NCBI GenBank assembly: GCA_041602035.1
Contig: JBFIHA010000008.1
Span: 1 to 64,000, forward strand
Direction of reading: 5' to 3'
Source of the DNA: JAOTVV01 sp041602035
GTDB lineage: Bacteria > Gemmatimonadota > Gemmatimonadetes > Gemmatimonadales > GWC2-71-9
DNA length: 64,000 bases
Shown: one piece after another, positions 34,541 through 43,920 of the stretch
Layout: each line of letters begins with the position of its first letter
How positions within the stretch are numbered: position 1 is the first letter of the stretch
Notes under the pieces: generated by a model
What the model was told of the DNA's origin: nothing
The model's database searches: none
The model's input: the letters and a program-made list of their open reading frames with translations, nothing else
Translations under genes and position numbers: made by a program

Positions 34541-35672
34541 TCCGGTTCCCGAGTGGGCGCGCGATCTGTATCGGGAAATCGCCGTGCCGCGGCTCGCAGG
34601 GTCACCGGTCCTCCTCGACATCGAGGCACGCCTCGCCGAACGGCTCGCCGGATGGGGGTTCGACGTGTCGGTCAGCCCGTTTCACGCGACCGCCGCATCG
34701 CTCGAAGCCGTGAGTGTCTTCGGTACGGGGATCGGCGTGGTCGGCTTCGGCAGCTTCCCGCTGCTGGTGCTCCCACTCGCCGGGTGGAGCGTGGTGCTCG
34801 TCATCGTCGCGGCACTTGCCGCCGTCGGGGTGGTTGCCGCCGGCATCGGGTCGGACCGCCTTCCGAGTAGGCAGGTGCCGACGGAGGCCCGGAATCTTGA
34901 GGCGCGCCGCGAACCACCCGCGCTATGGCTCGTCGCCCACAGCGACAGCAAGGGTCAAGGCTTGTCACTTCTGGGGCGCGTCGGGGCCGTGGTTGCACTT
35001 GCGGTGGGTGTGCTCGGGTTGGTGGTAGTGCTGGTGTACCGGCTCCAGGGACCAGTGAGTTGGGTCCTGGCGGCGCTGGCGTCGTTGCCACTCGTCGTGA
35101 GTGGCGGGTTGCTCTCCCGGAGCACGCCCCGCAACACGAGCCCCGGGGCCGTGGACAACGCCAGCGGTATCGTGGCGGTGATGGTGGCGGCTGAATTGCT
35201 GCGGGACCGCCGAGATGTCGGCGTCCTCATCACAGGGGCTGAGGAGTATGCTCTGGCCGGAGCGCGGGTGTGGGCCGCGACGTCCGGGACCACGACGCCG
35301 TTCGTCAACGTCGACGGTATCGATGCGCGTGGACCGTATCACGTAACACCACACCGTCCCACGGGTCCGCGCCGTGCGGCCGGGGTGGAGCAGACGATCG
35401 CCCAGGCGATTCGTGCGGAGCTGATGCGCCGGGGCGGCAGCGTTCGCGTGGCGCCGCTTCCGCCTGGCATCTTGGTGGATGGTCGCGCATTGGCCGGCGC
35501 GGGCCAGCCGGGCGTGTCCCTCAGCAGGGGTGATGTGGCTACGCTTCGTGTCGTACACACTCGACGCGACGACCCACGGCGCGCCCCGGTCGACGCGGCT
35601 GTCGAAGCGGGACGCGCGGTAGCCGCCGCCGTGCATCGCGTGCTTGTTGACGGCCCAGCGGCAAGTCCGTAG
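34533..35672 (+). CDS. Membrane M28-type metallopeptidase, start uncertain
   Basis: A zinc aminopeptidase-like protein of about 380 residues. Metal-site segments are AHSD, GAVDNASGIVAV, GAEEYALAG, VNVDGID and a late VHTRRDD. Four hydrophobic segments lie between the first strand region and the metal-binding half, so the catalytic domain is interrupted by membrane helices. Homology-like sequence (PEWARDLYREIAVPRLAGSP) begins just at the dapA-family stop, but no ATG, GTG or TTG is in frame there. The ATT at 34533 (GGAG 7 bases upstream) is a tentative start; GTG 34584 and ATG 34392 are alternatives. Confidence 0.75.
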   Translation: MPDPVPEWARDLYREIAVPRLAGSPVLLDIEARLAERLAGWGFDVSVSPFHATAASLEAVSVFGTGIGVVGFGSFPLLVLPLAGWSVVLVIVAALAAVGVVAAGIGSDRLPSRQVPTEARNLEARREPPALWLVAHSDSKGQGLSLLGRVGAVVALAVGVLGLVVVLVYRLQGPVSWVLAALASLPLVVSGGLLSRSTPRNTSPGAVDNASGIVAVMVAAELLRDRRDVGVLITGAEEYALAGARVWAATSGTTTPFVNVDGIDARGPYHVTPHRPTGPRRAAGVEQTIAQAIRAELMRRGGSVRVAPLPPGILVDGRALAGAGQPGVSLSRGDVATLRVVHTRRDDPRRAPVDAAVEAGRAVAAAVHRVLVDGPAASP

Positions 35673-35687
35673 CTTGAGCGGAAGGAT

Positions 35688-35714
35688 GCCCCGCGGGACC
35701 CCCGGGGCGTTTTT
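35688..35714 (+). terminator. Intrinsic terminator after the M28 peptidase gene
   Basis: GCCCCG pairs with CGGGGC around an internal GC-rich loop, and GTTTTTC follows directly. It lies 15 bases after the peptidase stop and 29 bases before the purA ATG, separating the two units on the plus strand. Confidence 0.7.
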
Positions 35715-35742
35715 CTTGTCACCAACGGAGGGCGGAGACGGC

Positions 35743-37023
35743 ATGTTCGGTCGCGATCGCCGGTGTGTGGTGGTAGTGGGGGCCCAGTGGGGGGACGAAG
35801 GGAAAGGGAAGATCGTCGACGTTCTCTCTGAGCAGGCCGACTACGTCGTTCGCTACCAGGGCGGTGCGAACGCGGGACACACCGTCGTTCGCGGGTCCGA
35901 CCAATTCATCCTGCACCAGATTCCGTCCGGGATCCTCCATGCGCGTACGACCTGCGTGATCGGCAACGGCGTCGTGTTGGATCCGCAGACCTTTGTCGGG
36001 GAAGTCCGCGAGCTTGAGGAACGCAATATCGACGTGCGCGGCCGGCTCTTGGTCTCCGACCGCGCGCATCTCGTCCTGCCGTACCACAAGCAACTGGAGC
36101 AGGCGGCAGAGCGTCGTCAACAGATTGGCACGACCGGTCGGGGAATCGGACCGGCGTACGAAGACAAGATCGGCCGCCGCGGTCTCCGGGCTGGTCAGTT
36201 GCGCGACCTCCCCGCGCTGCAAATCCAGCTCGAGCAGCGGATGGAGCGTGTCAATGGGCTGCTTGGCGTGTGGGGAATGGGGGAGCGGGCGGAGGTCTCG
36301 GAGCACATGGCGCTGCTCGGAGCCGTCGCGCCGATCATCGTCCCCATGCTGGCCGATACGGGCCGGGTCGTGCACCGCGCGCTTCGCAGCGACCGGCGGG
36401 TGCTGTTAGAGGGAGCCCAGGGGGCGCTGCTCGACGTGGACCATGGCACGTATCCGTTCGTCACATCGTCGAACACGACGGCGGGCGCCGCCGCCGTGGG
36501 AACCGGGATCGGCCCCACGGCGATCGATGCGGTCATCGGCGTCCTCAAGGCCTACGCCACGCGCGTCGGGAACGGTCCGCTTCCGAGCGAGGCGTCGGAT
36601 GGCATGGATGCCCGCCTGCGTGAGTTGGGTGGCGAGTACGGCGCAACCACGGGGCGACCACGCCGGTGCGGGTGGTTCGACGTGCCGGTCGGCCGCTACG
36701 CGATCCGCGTGAATGGCGTGACAGGCCTCGCGATCACCAAGCTCGACGTCCTCGACTCCGTGGCCGAGATCCCGCTTTGCGTGCGGTATCGGAGTGCCGA
36801 GGGGGAGCTCGACGAGATTCCAGCGGAGGCCGAGCGTCTCGCGAGCGTCGAGCCCGTCTACGACGCACTTCCGGGCTGGCAGCGGCCCACGGTGGAGGCG
36901 CGGCGACTGGAAGATCTGCCCCGCCAGGCACGCGCCTATCTCGATCGCATCGAGCGAGAGCTCGAGACCCCGATTGCGTACGTCAGTGTCGGCACTCGAC
37001 GGGACCAAATCATCCAAGTCTGA
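35743..37023 (+). CDS. purA: Adenylosuccinate synthetase
   Basis: A 426-residue enzyme joining IMP and aspartate with GTP, first step from IMP to AMP. The signature GAQWGDEGKGK is at 13-23; GRGIGPAYEDKIGRRGLR and LLEGAQGALLDVDHGTYPFVTSS follow. The ATG at 35743 is behind GGAGGGCGGAG and gives the family N-terminus; longer starts run through the terminator. Normal length. Confidence 0.97.
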   Translation: MFGRDRRCVVVVGAQWGDEGKGKIVDVLSEQADYVVRYQGGANAGHTVVRGSDQFILHQIPSGILHARTTCVIGNGVVLDPQTFVGEVRELEERNIDVRGRLLVSDRAHLVLPYHKQLEQAAERRQQIGTTGRGIGPAYEDKIGRRGLRAGQLRDLPALQIQLEQRMERVNGLLGVWGMGERAEVSEHMALLGAVAPIIVPMLADTGRVVHRALRSDRRVLLEGAQGALLDVDHGTYPFVTSSNTTAGAAAVGTGIGPTAIDAVIGVLKAYATRVGNGPLPSEASDGMDARLRELGGEYGATTGRPRRCGWFDVPVGRYAIRVNGVTGLAITKLDVLDSVAEIPLCVRYRSAEGELDEIPAEAERLASVEPVYDALPGWQRPTVEARRLEDLPRQARAYLDRIERELETPIAYVSVGTRRDQIIQV

Positions 37024-37036
37024 GGGATCGCCGACG

Positions 37037-38113
37037 GTGCATCGCCCGAGGGTGGTCGTCGTCGCCCAGGCGTTCAAGGAGTCGTTCGCCGCCCCCGAGG
37101 TCGCGGCGGCCTGGGAACGTGGGGTTCGGGCCGCGGGCGCTGACCCGATCGTGATGCTTGGGAGCGACGGGGGGGATGGACTCCTCGACGCGCTGTATCC
37201 CCAGCTCCTCCGGAGAACGTCCGTGTCCGCCGAGGATCCGCTGGGCCGCCTCATCCCGGTACCGGTGGGGTGGCTGGATCCGACGACGGCCGTTGTCGAG
37301 ACCAGGCTCGTCTGCGGTCTCGGGCTGCTCAGCTCCGAGGAGCGGCAACCGCTCCTGACCAGCACCCGCGGGGTAGGCACCATCGTCCGACGGGTAGCCG
37401 ACGCCGGCGCCGTGCAGGTCTACCTGGGCCTCGGCGGGAGCGCAACGGTCGATGGTGGGCTCGGGATGGCACGCGCCTGGGGCTGGGAGGCGCTCGATGC
37501 GTCTGGCGCGACTGTGCCGGAGGGCGGGGGCCACCTCGTGGAGCTGGCCACGCTCCGCGCTGGTCGCCCTCCCCCTGTGGCGCTGATCGGCTTGGCGGAC
37601 GTCACCAATCCTCTGACGGGGGATCGGGGCGCCCGAGTCTACGCCCGGCAAAAGGGTGCGTCTCCAGAGGCCGTGGAGCGCCTTGCGGAGGGCCTGGAAC
37701 GCCTGGCGACCGTGGCAGGTGCCACGCGGCCCGCTGGCGCGGCCTGGCGACCCGGGGCTGGTGCAGCCGGTGGGCTCGGGTTCGGTGTCCTTCAGTTCGG
37801 CCAGGGCACCCTCGTGTCGGGGGCCGAGTGGGTGCTGGATCGTCTCGCACTCACGCAGGCGTTGTCCGGAGCGAGCGCGGTGCTGGTTGGGGAGGGCTCG
37901 TTCGACCGCACGTCGCTCGAGGGCAAGCTCACTGGCGTGGTGATCCGGCGGGCCCGGGCCGCCGGTGTGCCGATCGTCCTGGTGACCCCGCGGGCGGAGG
38001 GAGCGCCAGCCGACGTGGTGCTCGAGTCGGGGGAATCGCCCTGGAATCTGGCGGAACTCGAGCATCGGGCTACGGTGGCCATCCGCCGCGTACTTCGCTT
38101 GCTGGCCCCCTGA
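37037..38113 (+). CDS. glxK: Glycerate kinase, GlxK/GarK family
   Basis: A 358-residue enzyme phosphorylating D-glycerate to 2-phosphoglycerate. AFKESFAAPEVAAAWERGV replaces the common SFKGSLSA start of the family, and GSDGGDGLLDAL, GLGGSATVDGGLGMARA and VGEGSFDRTSLEGK are present. GTG start 13 bases after purA. It feeds glyoxylate or serine carbon into glycolysis. A promoter for glyQS lies across its last codons. Confidence 0.9.
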   Translation: MHRPRVVVVAQAFKESFAAPEVAAAWERGVRAAGADPIVMLGSDGGDGLLDALYPQLLRRTSVSAEDPLGRLIPVPVGWLDPTTAVVETRLVCGLGLLSSEERQPLLTSTRGVGTIVRRVADAGAVQVYLGLGGSATVDGGLGMARAWGWEALDASGATVPEGGGHLVELATLRAGRPPPVALIGLADVTNPLTGDRGARVYARQKGASPEAVERLAEGLERLATVAGATRPAGAAWRPGAGAAGGLGFGVLQFGQGTLVSGAEWVLDRLALTQALSGASAVLVGEGSFDRTSLEGKLTGVVIRRARAAGVPIVLVTPRAEGAPADVVLESGESPWNLAELEHRATVAIRRVLRLLAP

Positions 38114-38127
38114 CGCCCCTCTATACT
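38099..38127 (+). promoter_or_regulatory. Sigma-70-like promoter of glyQS
   Basis: TTGCTG and TATACT are 17 bases apart, the -10 matching consensus at 5 of 6. It overlaps the end of the glycerate kinase gene. Predicted leader about 30 bases, with no T-box. Confidence 0.65.
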
Positions 38128-38163
38128 TGGGCGTCCTCACTCCAGCACATATGGAAACGTGAT

Positions 38164-39504
38164 ATGGCGATGTCCGACGCCGCGTTGATGGATAAGCTCG
38201 TCTCCCTCGCCAAGCGACGCGGGTTCGTGTTCCAATCGTCGGAGATCTATGGCGGGCTGGGATCCGTGTGGGACTACGGCCCGCTTGGCGTCGAGCTGAA
38301 ACGCAACCTGAAGGAGCGATGGTGGCGATCGATGGTTCACGAGCGATCGGACATTGAGGGGATCGACGCCGCCATCCTCATGCACCCCAAGGTCTGGGAG
38401 GCGTCGGGACACGTTGCCGGGTTCACCGACCCCCTGGTGGACTGCAAGACCTGCAAGAATCGGTTTCGGGCCGACGACGAGCGTATCAAGGGCCAGCCGG
38501 GCACTCCGGAGGCCAAGTGCCCGGTGTGCGGCAACTCCGGGACGCTCACCGCGCCGCGCATGTTCAACCTCATGTTCAAGACGTTCATGGGGCCGGTCGA
38601 AGAGGCAGCGGCCGTGGTCTACCTGCGGCCCGAAACCGCGCAGGGCATTTACGTCAACTACCTCAACGTGATGCAGGCGGGCCGTCAGAAGATCCCGTTC
38701 GGCATTGCGCAGATCGGCAAGGCGTTCCGTAACGAGATCACACCGGGGAACTTCATCTTCCGCACGCGGGAGTTCGAGCAGATGGAGATGCAGTTCTTCG
38801 TGAGGCCGGGTGAGGACGAGCGCTGGTTCGAGGAGTGGAAGGAAGCGCGGATGATCTGGCACCACTCCCTGGGCATCGATCCGGCGCGCCTGCGATTTCA
38901 CCAGCACGGCGCGGACGAGCTCGCCCACTACGCGAAAGCGGCGTTCGATATCGAGTACCAGTTTCCGTTCGGATGGCAGGAGTTCGAGGGAATCCACAAC
39001 CGCACGGACTTCGACTTGTCACGGCACCAGGAGTATTCCGGCAAGAAGCTGGAGCATGTCGACACGGTGACCAACGAGCGGTTCGTTCCCTATATCATCG
39101 AGACGTCGTTGGGCGCCGATCGCTTGGCCCTGGTGGTGCTCGCCGACGCGTATCGGGAGGAAGAGGTGGCGGGCGAGCGACGCGTCGTCCTGGCCCTCTC
39201 GCCGGCGCTCGCCCCCATCAAGGCCGGGGTGTTCCCGCTGGTGAAGAAAGATGGGATGCCGGCGTTCGCCCAGCGCGTCTACGACGATCTCCGGCGGCGG
39301 TTTCCGGTCTTCTACGACGACGGTGGCTCGATTGGGCGGCGATATCGCCGGCAGGACGAGGCCGGGACGCCGTTTGGGATCACGGTGGACGGGCAGACGA
39401 TGGAAGACCAGACCGTCACCGTGCGCGATCGCGACACGCTCGCCCAGGAGCGCGTGCACGCCGATCGGCTCGGTGACTACGTGGCGGAGCGCCTCGGCTC
39501 GTGA
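38164..39504 (+). CDS. glyQS: Glycyl-tRNA synthetase, single-chain alpha2 type
   Basis: A 446-residue class II synthetase. FQSSEIYGGLGSVWDYGPLG is the motif 1 region; RPETAQGIYVNYLNV and GIAQIGKAFRNEITPGNFIFR give motif 2, and SLGADRLAL is motif 3. CKTCKNRF...CPVCG is the zinc-ribbon insert. This is the archaeal/eukaryotic-like homodimer, not the alpha2-beta2 GlyQ/GlyS type. The ATG at 38164 is chosen; the ATG six bases later is possible. It overlaps the following peptidase by four bases. Confidence 0.95.
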   Translation: MAMSDAALMDKLVSLAKRRGFVFQSSEIYGGLGSVWDYGPLGVELKRNLKERWWRSMVHERSDIEGIDAAILMHPKVWEASGHVAGFTDPLVDCKTCKNRFRADDERIKGQPGTPEAKCPVCGNSGTLTAPRMFNLMFKTFMGPVEEAAAVVYLRPETAQGIYVNYLNVMQAGRQKIPFGIAQIGKAFRNEITPGNFIFRTREFEQMEMQFFVRPGEDERWFEEWKEARMIWHHSLGIDPARLRFHQHGADELAHYAKAAFDIEYQFPFGWQEFEGIHNRTDFDLSRHQEYSGKKLEHVDTVTNERFVPYIIETSLGADRLALVVLADAYREEEVAGERRVVLALSPALAPIKAGVFPLVKKDGMPAFAQRVYDDLRRRFPVFYDDGGSIGRRYRRQDEAGTPFGITVDGQTMEDQTVTVRDRDTLAQERVHADRLGDYVAERLGS

Positions 39505-40958
39505 AGCTCTCGACGCTCCTCGCGCGTGGTGAAGCGATGCACGAGGAGCTCGGGCTCGAGTATTACCTCACCGGAGCCGGACTCAAGCACGATCCGGCCT
39601 TCCATTCCATCTACGATCGCTATGCGGACGTGGCAAGTGATGAGGCCGTCGAGACCGCGCGTGCCTCCGGCTCCCGACCGCTGCTGGAATGGGTCGTCGA
39701 CGTTCAGGTGGGGCGGGCCGTCGCCACGCACCACGAGCGGCAGCTGGTTTGGGAGCAGGAGGCCGAGCTCGACGTCGCCGGGCGTCGGATCCCCTTCCTT
39801 CGCGCTCCGATCGAGATCGCCAACACGCCCGCGCGCGACGTACGGATTGCGCTGGACAGTGCCCGGGCGCGAATCGGCTCGGCCGCGCTGAACGACATCC
39901 GTCGCGACCGCTTCCGAGCGGAACACGAGGTGGTCGCCGCCTTGGGCCTCGGGAACTACGTCGATGCCGTGACCTCGCTGTCCGGCATTGATCTCGCCGG
40001 CCTGGCAAGGCAGGCCGTGGACTTCCTGGCCTGTACGGAGGCCCCGTACGTCGACGGCTTGGCTCGACTGGCTCGGCGGCGGATCGGGATCGGCGTCGAC
40101 GCGCTCGTCCGCTCGGACGCGGCATGGCTGTTCCGCGCGGATCGGTTTGACGGCGCGTTTCCGTCGGGTGCGCTCGTGGAGACGGCGGTGGGCCAGATGC
40201 TCGAGATGGGGCTGGATTCCACGGTCGGTGGCCGTGTGCGATTCGATACCGAAGAACGGGATGGGAAGCAGGCCCGCGCGTTTTGCGTGCCGGTCCGCGT
40301 GCCGCACGAGGTCTATCTCGTGCTCCGCCCTCGGGGTGGCCACAACGACTATCGCACGTTCTGGCACGAACTCGGACACGCCATGCACTTCGCATCGGCA
40401 CAGGAGACGCTCCCGTTCGCCGCGCGGTGGCTCGGCGACAACTCGGTCACCGAAGGCTACGCCATGCTCTGGGATCACCTCACGCTCGATCCGAGGTGGC
40501 TCGGGCGGTACGGAGGGGTGTCGTCGGCCGATGCAGCGGCATTGGCCTACGAATTGGCCGTGGGAGAGCTGTTCCTCGCCCGGCGGTATGCGGCGAAACT
40601 CAACTATGAACGTGAGCTGCACACCGGCGATTTCGACTCGGTGGCCGATCGGTACGCGGAGCTGCTGACTGATGCGACCAAGTTCCGGTATGCGCCGGAC
40701 GACTACCTCGTCGACGTGGACCCCGGGTTCTACTCCGCGCGCTACCTCCGAGCGTGGCAGCTGGAGGCGGTCCTGTCGCGGTTGCTCACCGAACGATACG
40801 ACGAGGACTGGTATCGCAACCCCCGAGCAGGAGACGAGGTGCACGCATGGATGCAGCGGGGGCAAGCGGACACCGCCGATGAGATTGCCGTACGGGTCGG
40901 CGGTGCTCCGCTGTCGTTCGCGGCCGTAGCGGAACGGACCGTCGCCATCCTTCAGTGA
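39501..40958 (+). CDS. M3-like zinc metallopeptidase
   Basis: A 485-residue mostly helical protein with a GTG start. The zinc motif HELGH is at 289-293 and the third ligand is probably E318 in VTEGYAM, the spacing of M3 oligopeptidases. No signal peptide is visible, so it is probably cytoplasmic. It is shorter than standard M3 enzymes (about 680 residues) and the substrate is unknown. Coupled to glyQS by overlap; the transporter gene starts 6 bases on. Confidence 0.87.
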   Translation: MKLSTLLARGEAMHEELGLEYYLTGAGLKHDPAFHSIYDRYADVASDEAVETARASGSRPLLEWVVDVQVGRAVATHHERQLVWEQEAELDVAGRRIPFLRAPIEIANTPARDVRIALDSARARIGSAALNDIRRDRFRAEHEVVAALGLGNYVDAVTSLSGIDLAGLARQAVDFLACTEAPYVDGLARLARRRIGIGVDALVRSDAAWLFRADRFDGAFPSGALVETAVGQMLEMGLDSTVGGRVRFDTEERDGKQARAFCVPVRVPHEVYLVLRPRGGHNDYRTFWHELGHAMHFASAQETLPFAARWLGDNSVTEGYAMLWDHLTLDPRWLGRYGGVSSADAAALAYELAVGELFLARRYAAKLNYERELHTGDFDSVADRYAELLTDATKFRYAPDDYLVDVDPGFYSARYLRAWQLEAVLSRLLTERYDEDWYRNPRAGDEVHAWMQRGQADTADEIAVRVGGAPLSFAAVAERTVAILQ

Positions 40959-40964
40959 CGTGAC

Positions 40965-42533
40965 ATGAGCCAGCCCCGCGAGACGTTTTCTTCCCGTTGG
41001 GTGATGATGCTCGCCATGCTGGGCATGGCGGTCGGGACGGGGAACATCTGGCGGTTCCCGAGGATCGTCGCCCAAAACGGGGGCGGCGAGTTCATCGTGC
41101 CATGGCTCGTGTTCCTGTTTCTCTGGTCGATTCCACTCATCCTCGTGGAGTTCGGCACTGGGCGAAAGACCCGCCTGGGGCCGGTCGGAGCGTTCCTGCG
41201 GCTCATGGGACCTCGGTGGGCATGGATGGGTGCATTCATCGCCTTTGTCGCCACGGCCATCATGTTCTACTACTCCGTGGTGGCCGGCTGGACGCTGCGA
41301 TACATCGTCGCGTCGGTGTTCGGCGAGATTCCGCGCGCGGAGCCCGGCGCCTTCTGGAACGCCTATACCGAATCGTGGTGGCCGGTGCTCACGCATGGGG
41401 TGGCCATGGGATGCGGCGTGCTCGTTGTGGCGCGCGGCGTGCGCGCCATCGAGCGGGTCGCCAAAATCCTGATGCCCGCGCTCATCGTGCTCGTCGTGGC
41501 GCTGGCGATTCGTGCCGTCACGCTGCCCGGATCGTCGGACGGGCTTCGATATCTCTTTACGGTCGATTGGGTCCATCTCGGGAACGCCCAGATCTGGATC
41601 GAAGCGCTCACCCAGAACGCCTGGGACACGGGAGCGGGCTGGGGGCTCATCCTGTCGTACGCGGCCTATCTTCGGGTTCGAGAGGACACCACCCTGAACG
41701 CCTTCCTGCTCCCCGCGGCGAACAACACCGTCTCCCTGCTGGCGGGGATCATGGTGCTGTGCACGGTGTTCGCAGTCGTCCCGCAACTCGTGGCGAATCT
41801 CGCGTCGGATCCCGAGGCGCTTTCCGCCTATCCTGCTCTGGCCGACGCGGTCCGCGGGGGTGCCAGCCTCACGACCGATTTGATGCAGGAAACGATCTTC
41901 AGTCAGGGAAACGAGGGACTCACGTTCATCTGGATGCCGCAGCTCTTCGCCACCTTGCCGTGGGGACAGGGACTGATGGTCGTGTTCTTTCTAGCGCTCT
42001 CGTTCGCGGCGTTCACGAGTCTAATCGCGATGATCGAGCTGGCCGGCCGCGTGCTGCGAGATGCGGGGATGCCGCGTGCCAGAGCGATCCGGATCGTGGG
42101 TGTGGCCGGCTTTCTCCTGGGACTGCCGTCGGCCCTGTCCCTCCGATTCCTCCACAATCAGGACTTCGTGTGGGGCGTGGCCCTGATGCTCTCCGGATTG
42201 TTCTTCGCCATCGCGATCGTCACATACGGCGTGCGTCGGTTTCGAGCCGAGCAGTTGAATCACGAAGATTCCGACGTGCGTGTCGGACGCTGGTGGGACG
42301 TTGTAATCGGGGTCGTGGTGCCGCTCGAAGCGTTGGTCCTGCTCGGGTGGTGGTTCTACCAGGTCCGTGGCTCGGACCTCGCCGGGTGGCTCGACCCACT
42401 CCGAGAGGCCAACGTCGGAACCCTCGTGGCCCAGTGGGCCGTTGTCCTGTTGGCACTGCTGCTACTCAACCGCTGGCTGGCCGCGCGCACGGCGCGGGCG
42501 TCCGCCGGGGACACCGTGGACCGCGCGCCCTGA
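40965..42533 (+). CDS. Sodium:neurotransmitter symporter family transporter (NSS/SLC6)
   Basis: A 522-residue membrane protein with about eleven or twelve helices. MAVGTGNIWRFP and NGGGEFIVPW in helix 1-2 match the LeuT family, including the helix 1 asparagine of the sodium site. An unwound region near AAFTSLIAMIELAGR corresponds to helix 8. LeuT-type proteins import amino acids with sodium; substrate here is unknown, but coupling to an upstream peptidase is consistent with amino-acid uptake. Confidence 0.92.
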   Translation: MSQPRETFSSRWVMMLAMLGMAVGTGNIWRFPRIVAQNGGGEFIVPWLVFLFLWSIPLILVEFGTGRKTRLGPVGAFLRLMGPRWAWMGAFIAFVATAIMFYYSVVAGWTLRYIVASVFGEIPRAEPGAFWNAYTESWWPVLTHGVAMGCGVLVVARGVRAIERVAKILMPALIVLVVALAIRAVTLPGSSDGLRYLFTVDWVHLGNAQIWIEALTQNAWDTGAGWGLILSYAAYLRVREDTTLNAFLLPAANNTVSLLAGIMVLCTVFAVVPQLVANLASDPEALSAYPALADAVRGGASLTTDLMQETIFSQGNEGLTFIWMPQLFATLPWGQGLMVVFFLALSFAAFTSLIAMIELAGRVLRDAGMPRARAIRIVGVAGFLLGLPSALSLRFLHNQDFVWGVALMLSGLFFAIAIVTYGVRRFRAEQLNHEDSDVRVGRWWDVVIGVVVPLEALVLLGWWFYQVRGSDLAGWLDPLREANVGTLVAQWAVVLLALLLLNRWLAARTARASAGDTVDRAP

Positions 42534-42568
42534 TCGGGAGCGGGCCACTCGGTCGCCCGTGCCGTACC

Positions 42569-43252
42569 ATGGAGCTCGACGCGTTTCGTCACCTCATCGA
42601 TCGCCTGGCGGCGGAGATCCCGGGAGACTACCTGGACGGGATCGCCGCGATCGACGTGAGCCGGCGGGCAGTTCCACACCCGGTGCACGCGGATGTCTAC
42701 ACGCTGGGTGAATGCGTGCCGATCCATTCGAGCTCCGGAGAGATCGTGTCGCGGGTCGTGCTCTACCATGGCTCGTTCACCGCGCTGGCCCACTTGGACG
42801 AGCGTTTCGACTGGGAGGCCGAGGCGCGGGAAACGCTGCTGCACGAGGTGCGGCACCACCTCGAATGGCAGGCCGACACCGACACCCTCGAAGCTGTCGA
42901 CTGGGCCGTCGAGCAGAACTTTCGGCGGCGCAGCGGGGACTCCTACGACCCGTTGTTCTTTCAGGTGGGCGAGCGGGTGGCCGACGGGGTGTTTCGGGTC
43001 GACGACGATGTGTTTTTCGAGCGCGTGGTCACCGGATTGCCAGGGACGACGCCCGTGACGTGGCACGGACGACGGTACACCGTTCCGGTGCCGCTGGGGC
43101 CTCTTCCCATGTTCCTGGCGCTGGATGGTCTTGATGAGGCACCGGGGGGAGACGTGATCCTGGTCTTTCGGAGGAAACCGCGGGTGTGGGATCTGTTGCG
43201 ATCGGCCCGCCCGCCAACTGAGGAGCGAGCGCATGTCCAACGCGCCGACTGA
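42569..43252 (+). CDS. MinS-like zincin metallopeptidase
   Basis: A 227-residue protein with HEVRHHLE at 92-99, an HExxH zinc site in the arrangement of the Zincin_1 (MinS-like) family, where the motif is HExxHHFG. The sequence before it (VVLYHGSF) matches the family strand. No signal peptide. The C-terminal half (from about 125) is an extra beta-rich region ending VILVFRRKPRVWDLL. It overlaps the next small gene by 20 bases. The target is unknown. Confidence 0.83.
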   Translation: MELDAFRHLIDRLAAEIPGDYLDGIAAIDVSRRAVPHPVHADVYTLGECVPIHSSSGEIVSRVVLYHGSFTALAHLDERFDWEAEARETLLHEVRHHLEWQADTDTLEAVDWAVEQNFRRRSGDSYDPLFFQVGERVADGVFRVDDDVFFERVVTGLPGTTPVTWHGRRYTVPVPLGPLPMFLALDGLDEAPGGDVILVFRRKPRVWDLLRSARPPTEERAHVQRAD

Positions 43253-43589
43253 CGGAACGGTTGCCGTCTACGCGCGGGACCTGTTCTTCCGCGCCAAGAT
43301 CGAAGCGCAGGTCACGCGGCTTGGCCTCCGGGTGGTGCGCGGAACGCCGGCACCCTGTGCGGTGGTCGAGCTTACGAGCCCGCAGCAGGTGGCTCTCGTC
43401 CGGCGCCTTGTCGATGGGGGGACACCCGTCCTGGCCTTTGGATCGCACGTGGATGCGGACAACCTCCGAGCGGCACGAGCGGCCGGCGCGCTGGCCGTGC
43501 CGAATGCGCGACTCGACGCCGAACTGCCGGCGTTCCTCGCCGACCCGACCGCCGCTGGGCGTCGGGGACCAGATGGGCCGGCATCGTGA
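43233..43589 (+). CDS. Small unknown protein, receiver-like pattern
   Basis: A 118-residue protein I do not recognise. The pattern of alternating beta strands and helices, with VAVYARDLFFRAKIEAQVTRLG at the start and AFGSHVDADNLRAARAAGA in the middle, resembles a CheY-like receiver, but the phospho-acceptor aspartate and the acidic pair at the first strand are missing. It starts inside the end of the zincin gene with a GGAG ribosome site and ends before a 58-base gap. Confidence 0.75.
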   Translation: MSNAPTDGTVAVYARDLFFRAKIEAQVTRLGLRVVRGTPAPCAVVELTSPQQVALVRRLVDGGTPVLAFGSHVDADNLRAARAAGALAVPNARLDAELPAFLADPTAAGRRGPDGPAS

Positions 43590-43647
43590 AGGACGTTATC
43601 TTTCACCGCCACGATCGCACGGCATTGGCAAGGAGGCCAGCCGGGAC

Positions 43648-43920
43648 ATGACGCACGAAACTACCACATCGCTCGCTCCAGCCGACGTCTTGGCACGTGC
43701 CAAGGCCTTTTTCTCCGAGCGTGCCCCCCACCATGCCGCGTTCGTCGAGCTCGAGGGACCGCAGTTCGCCACCTTCCGTGGACAGGGCGGGGAGGAATTG
43801 ACGGTGGCCGTGGTGCCAGACTCCGGGGGCACGCGCGTGCGAGCGTCGACGCTGTTTTTCGATCAGGTGATCGGGCGGTTCTTTTCCACCCTCCCAGCGC
43901 CGGGAGAGACAGACCGGTGA
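43648..43920 (+). CDS. Small unknown protein
   Basis: A 90-residue protein not recognised. A short N-terminal helix (PADVLARAKAFFSERA) is followed by beta strands (FVELEGPQFATFRGQ, ELTVAVVPDSGGTRVRAST) and a final LFFDQVIGRFFSTLP. No membrane or signal segment. AAGGAGG lies 11 bases before the ATG. Its last codons overlap the ubiquitin-like gene (GTGA), so the two are probably translated together. Confidence 0.75.
   Translation: MTHETTTSLAPADVLARAKAFFSERAPHHAAFVELEGPQFATFRGQGGEELTVAVVPDSGGTRVRASTLFFDQVIGRFFSTLPAPGETDR

Noticed and set aside
38114..38163. T-box before glyQS
   Set aside because: Only about 50 bases lie after the upstream gene, with no specifier loop or antiterminator.
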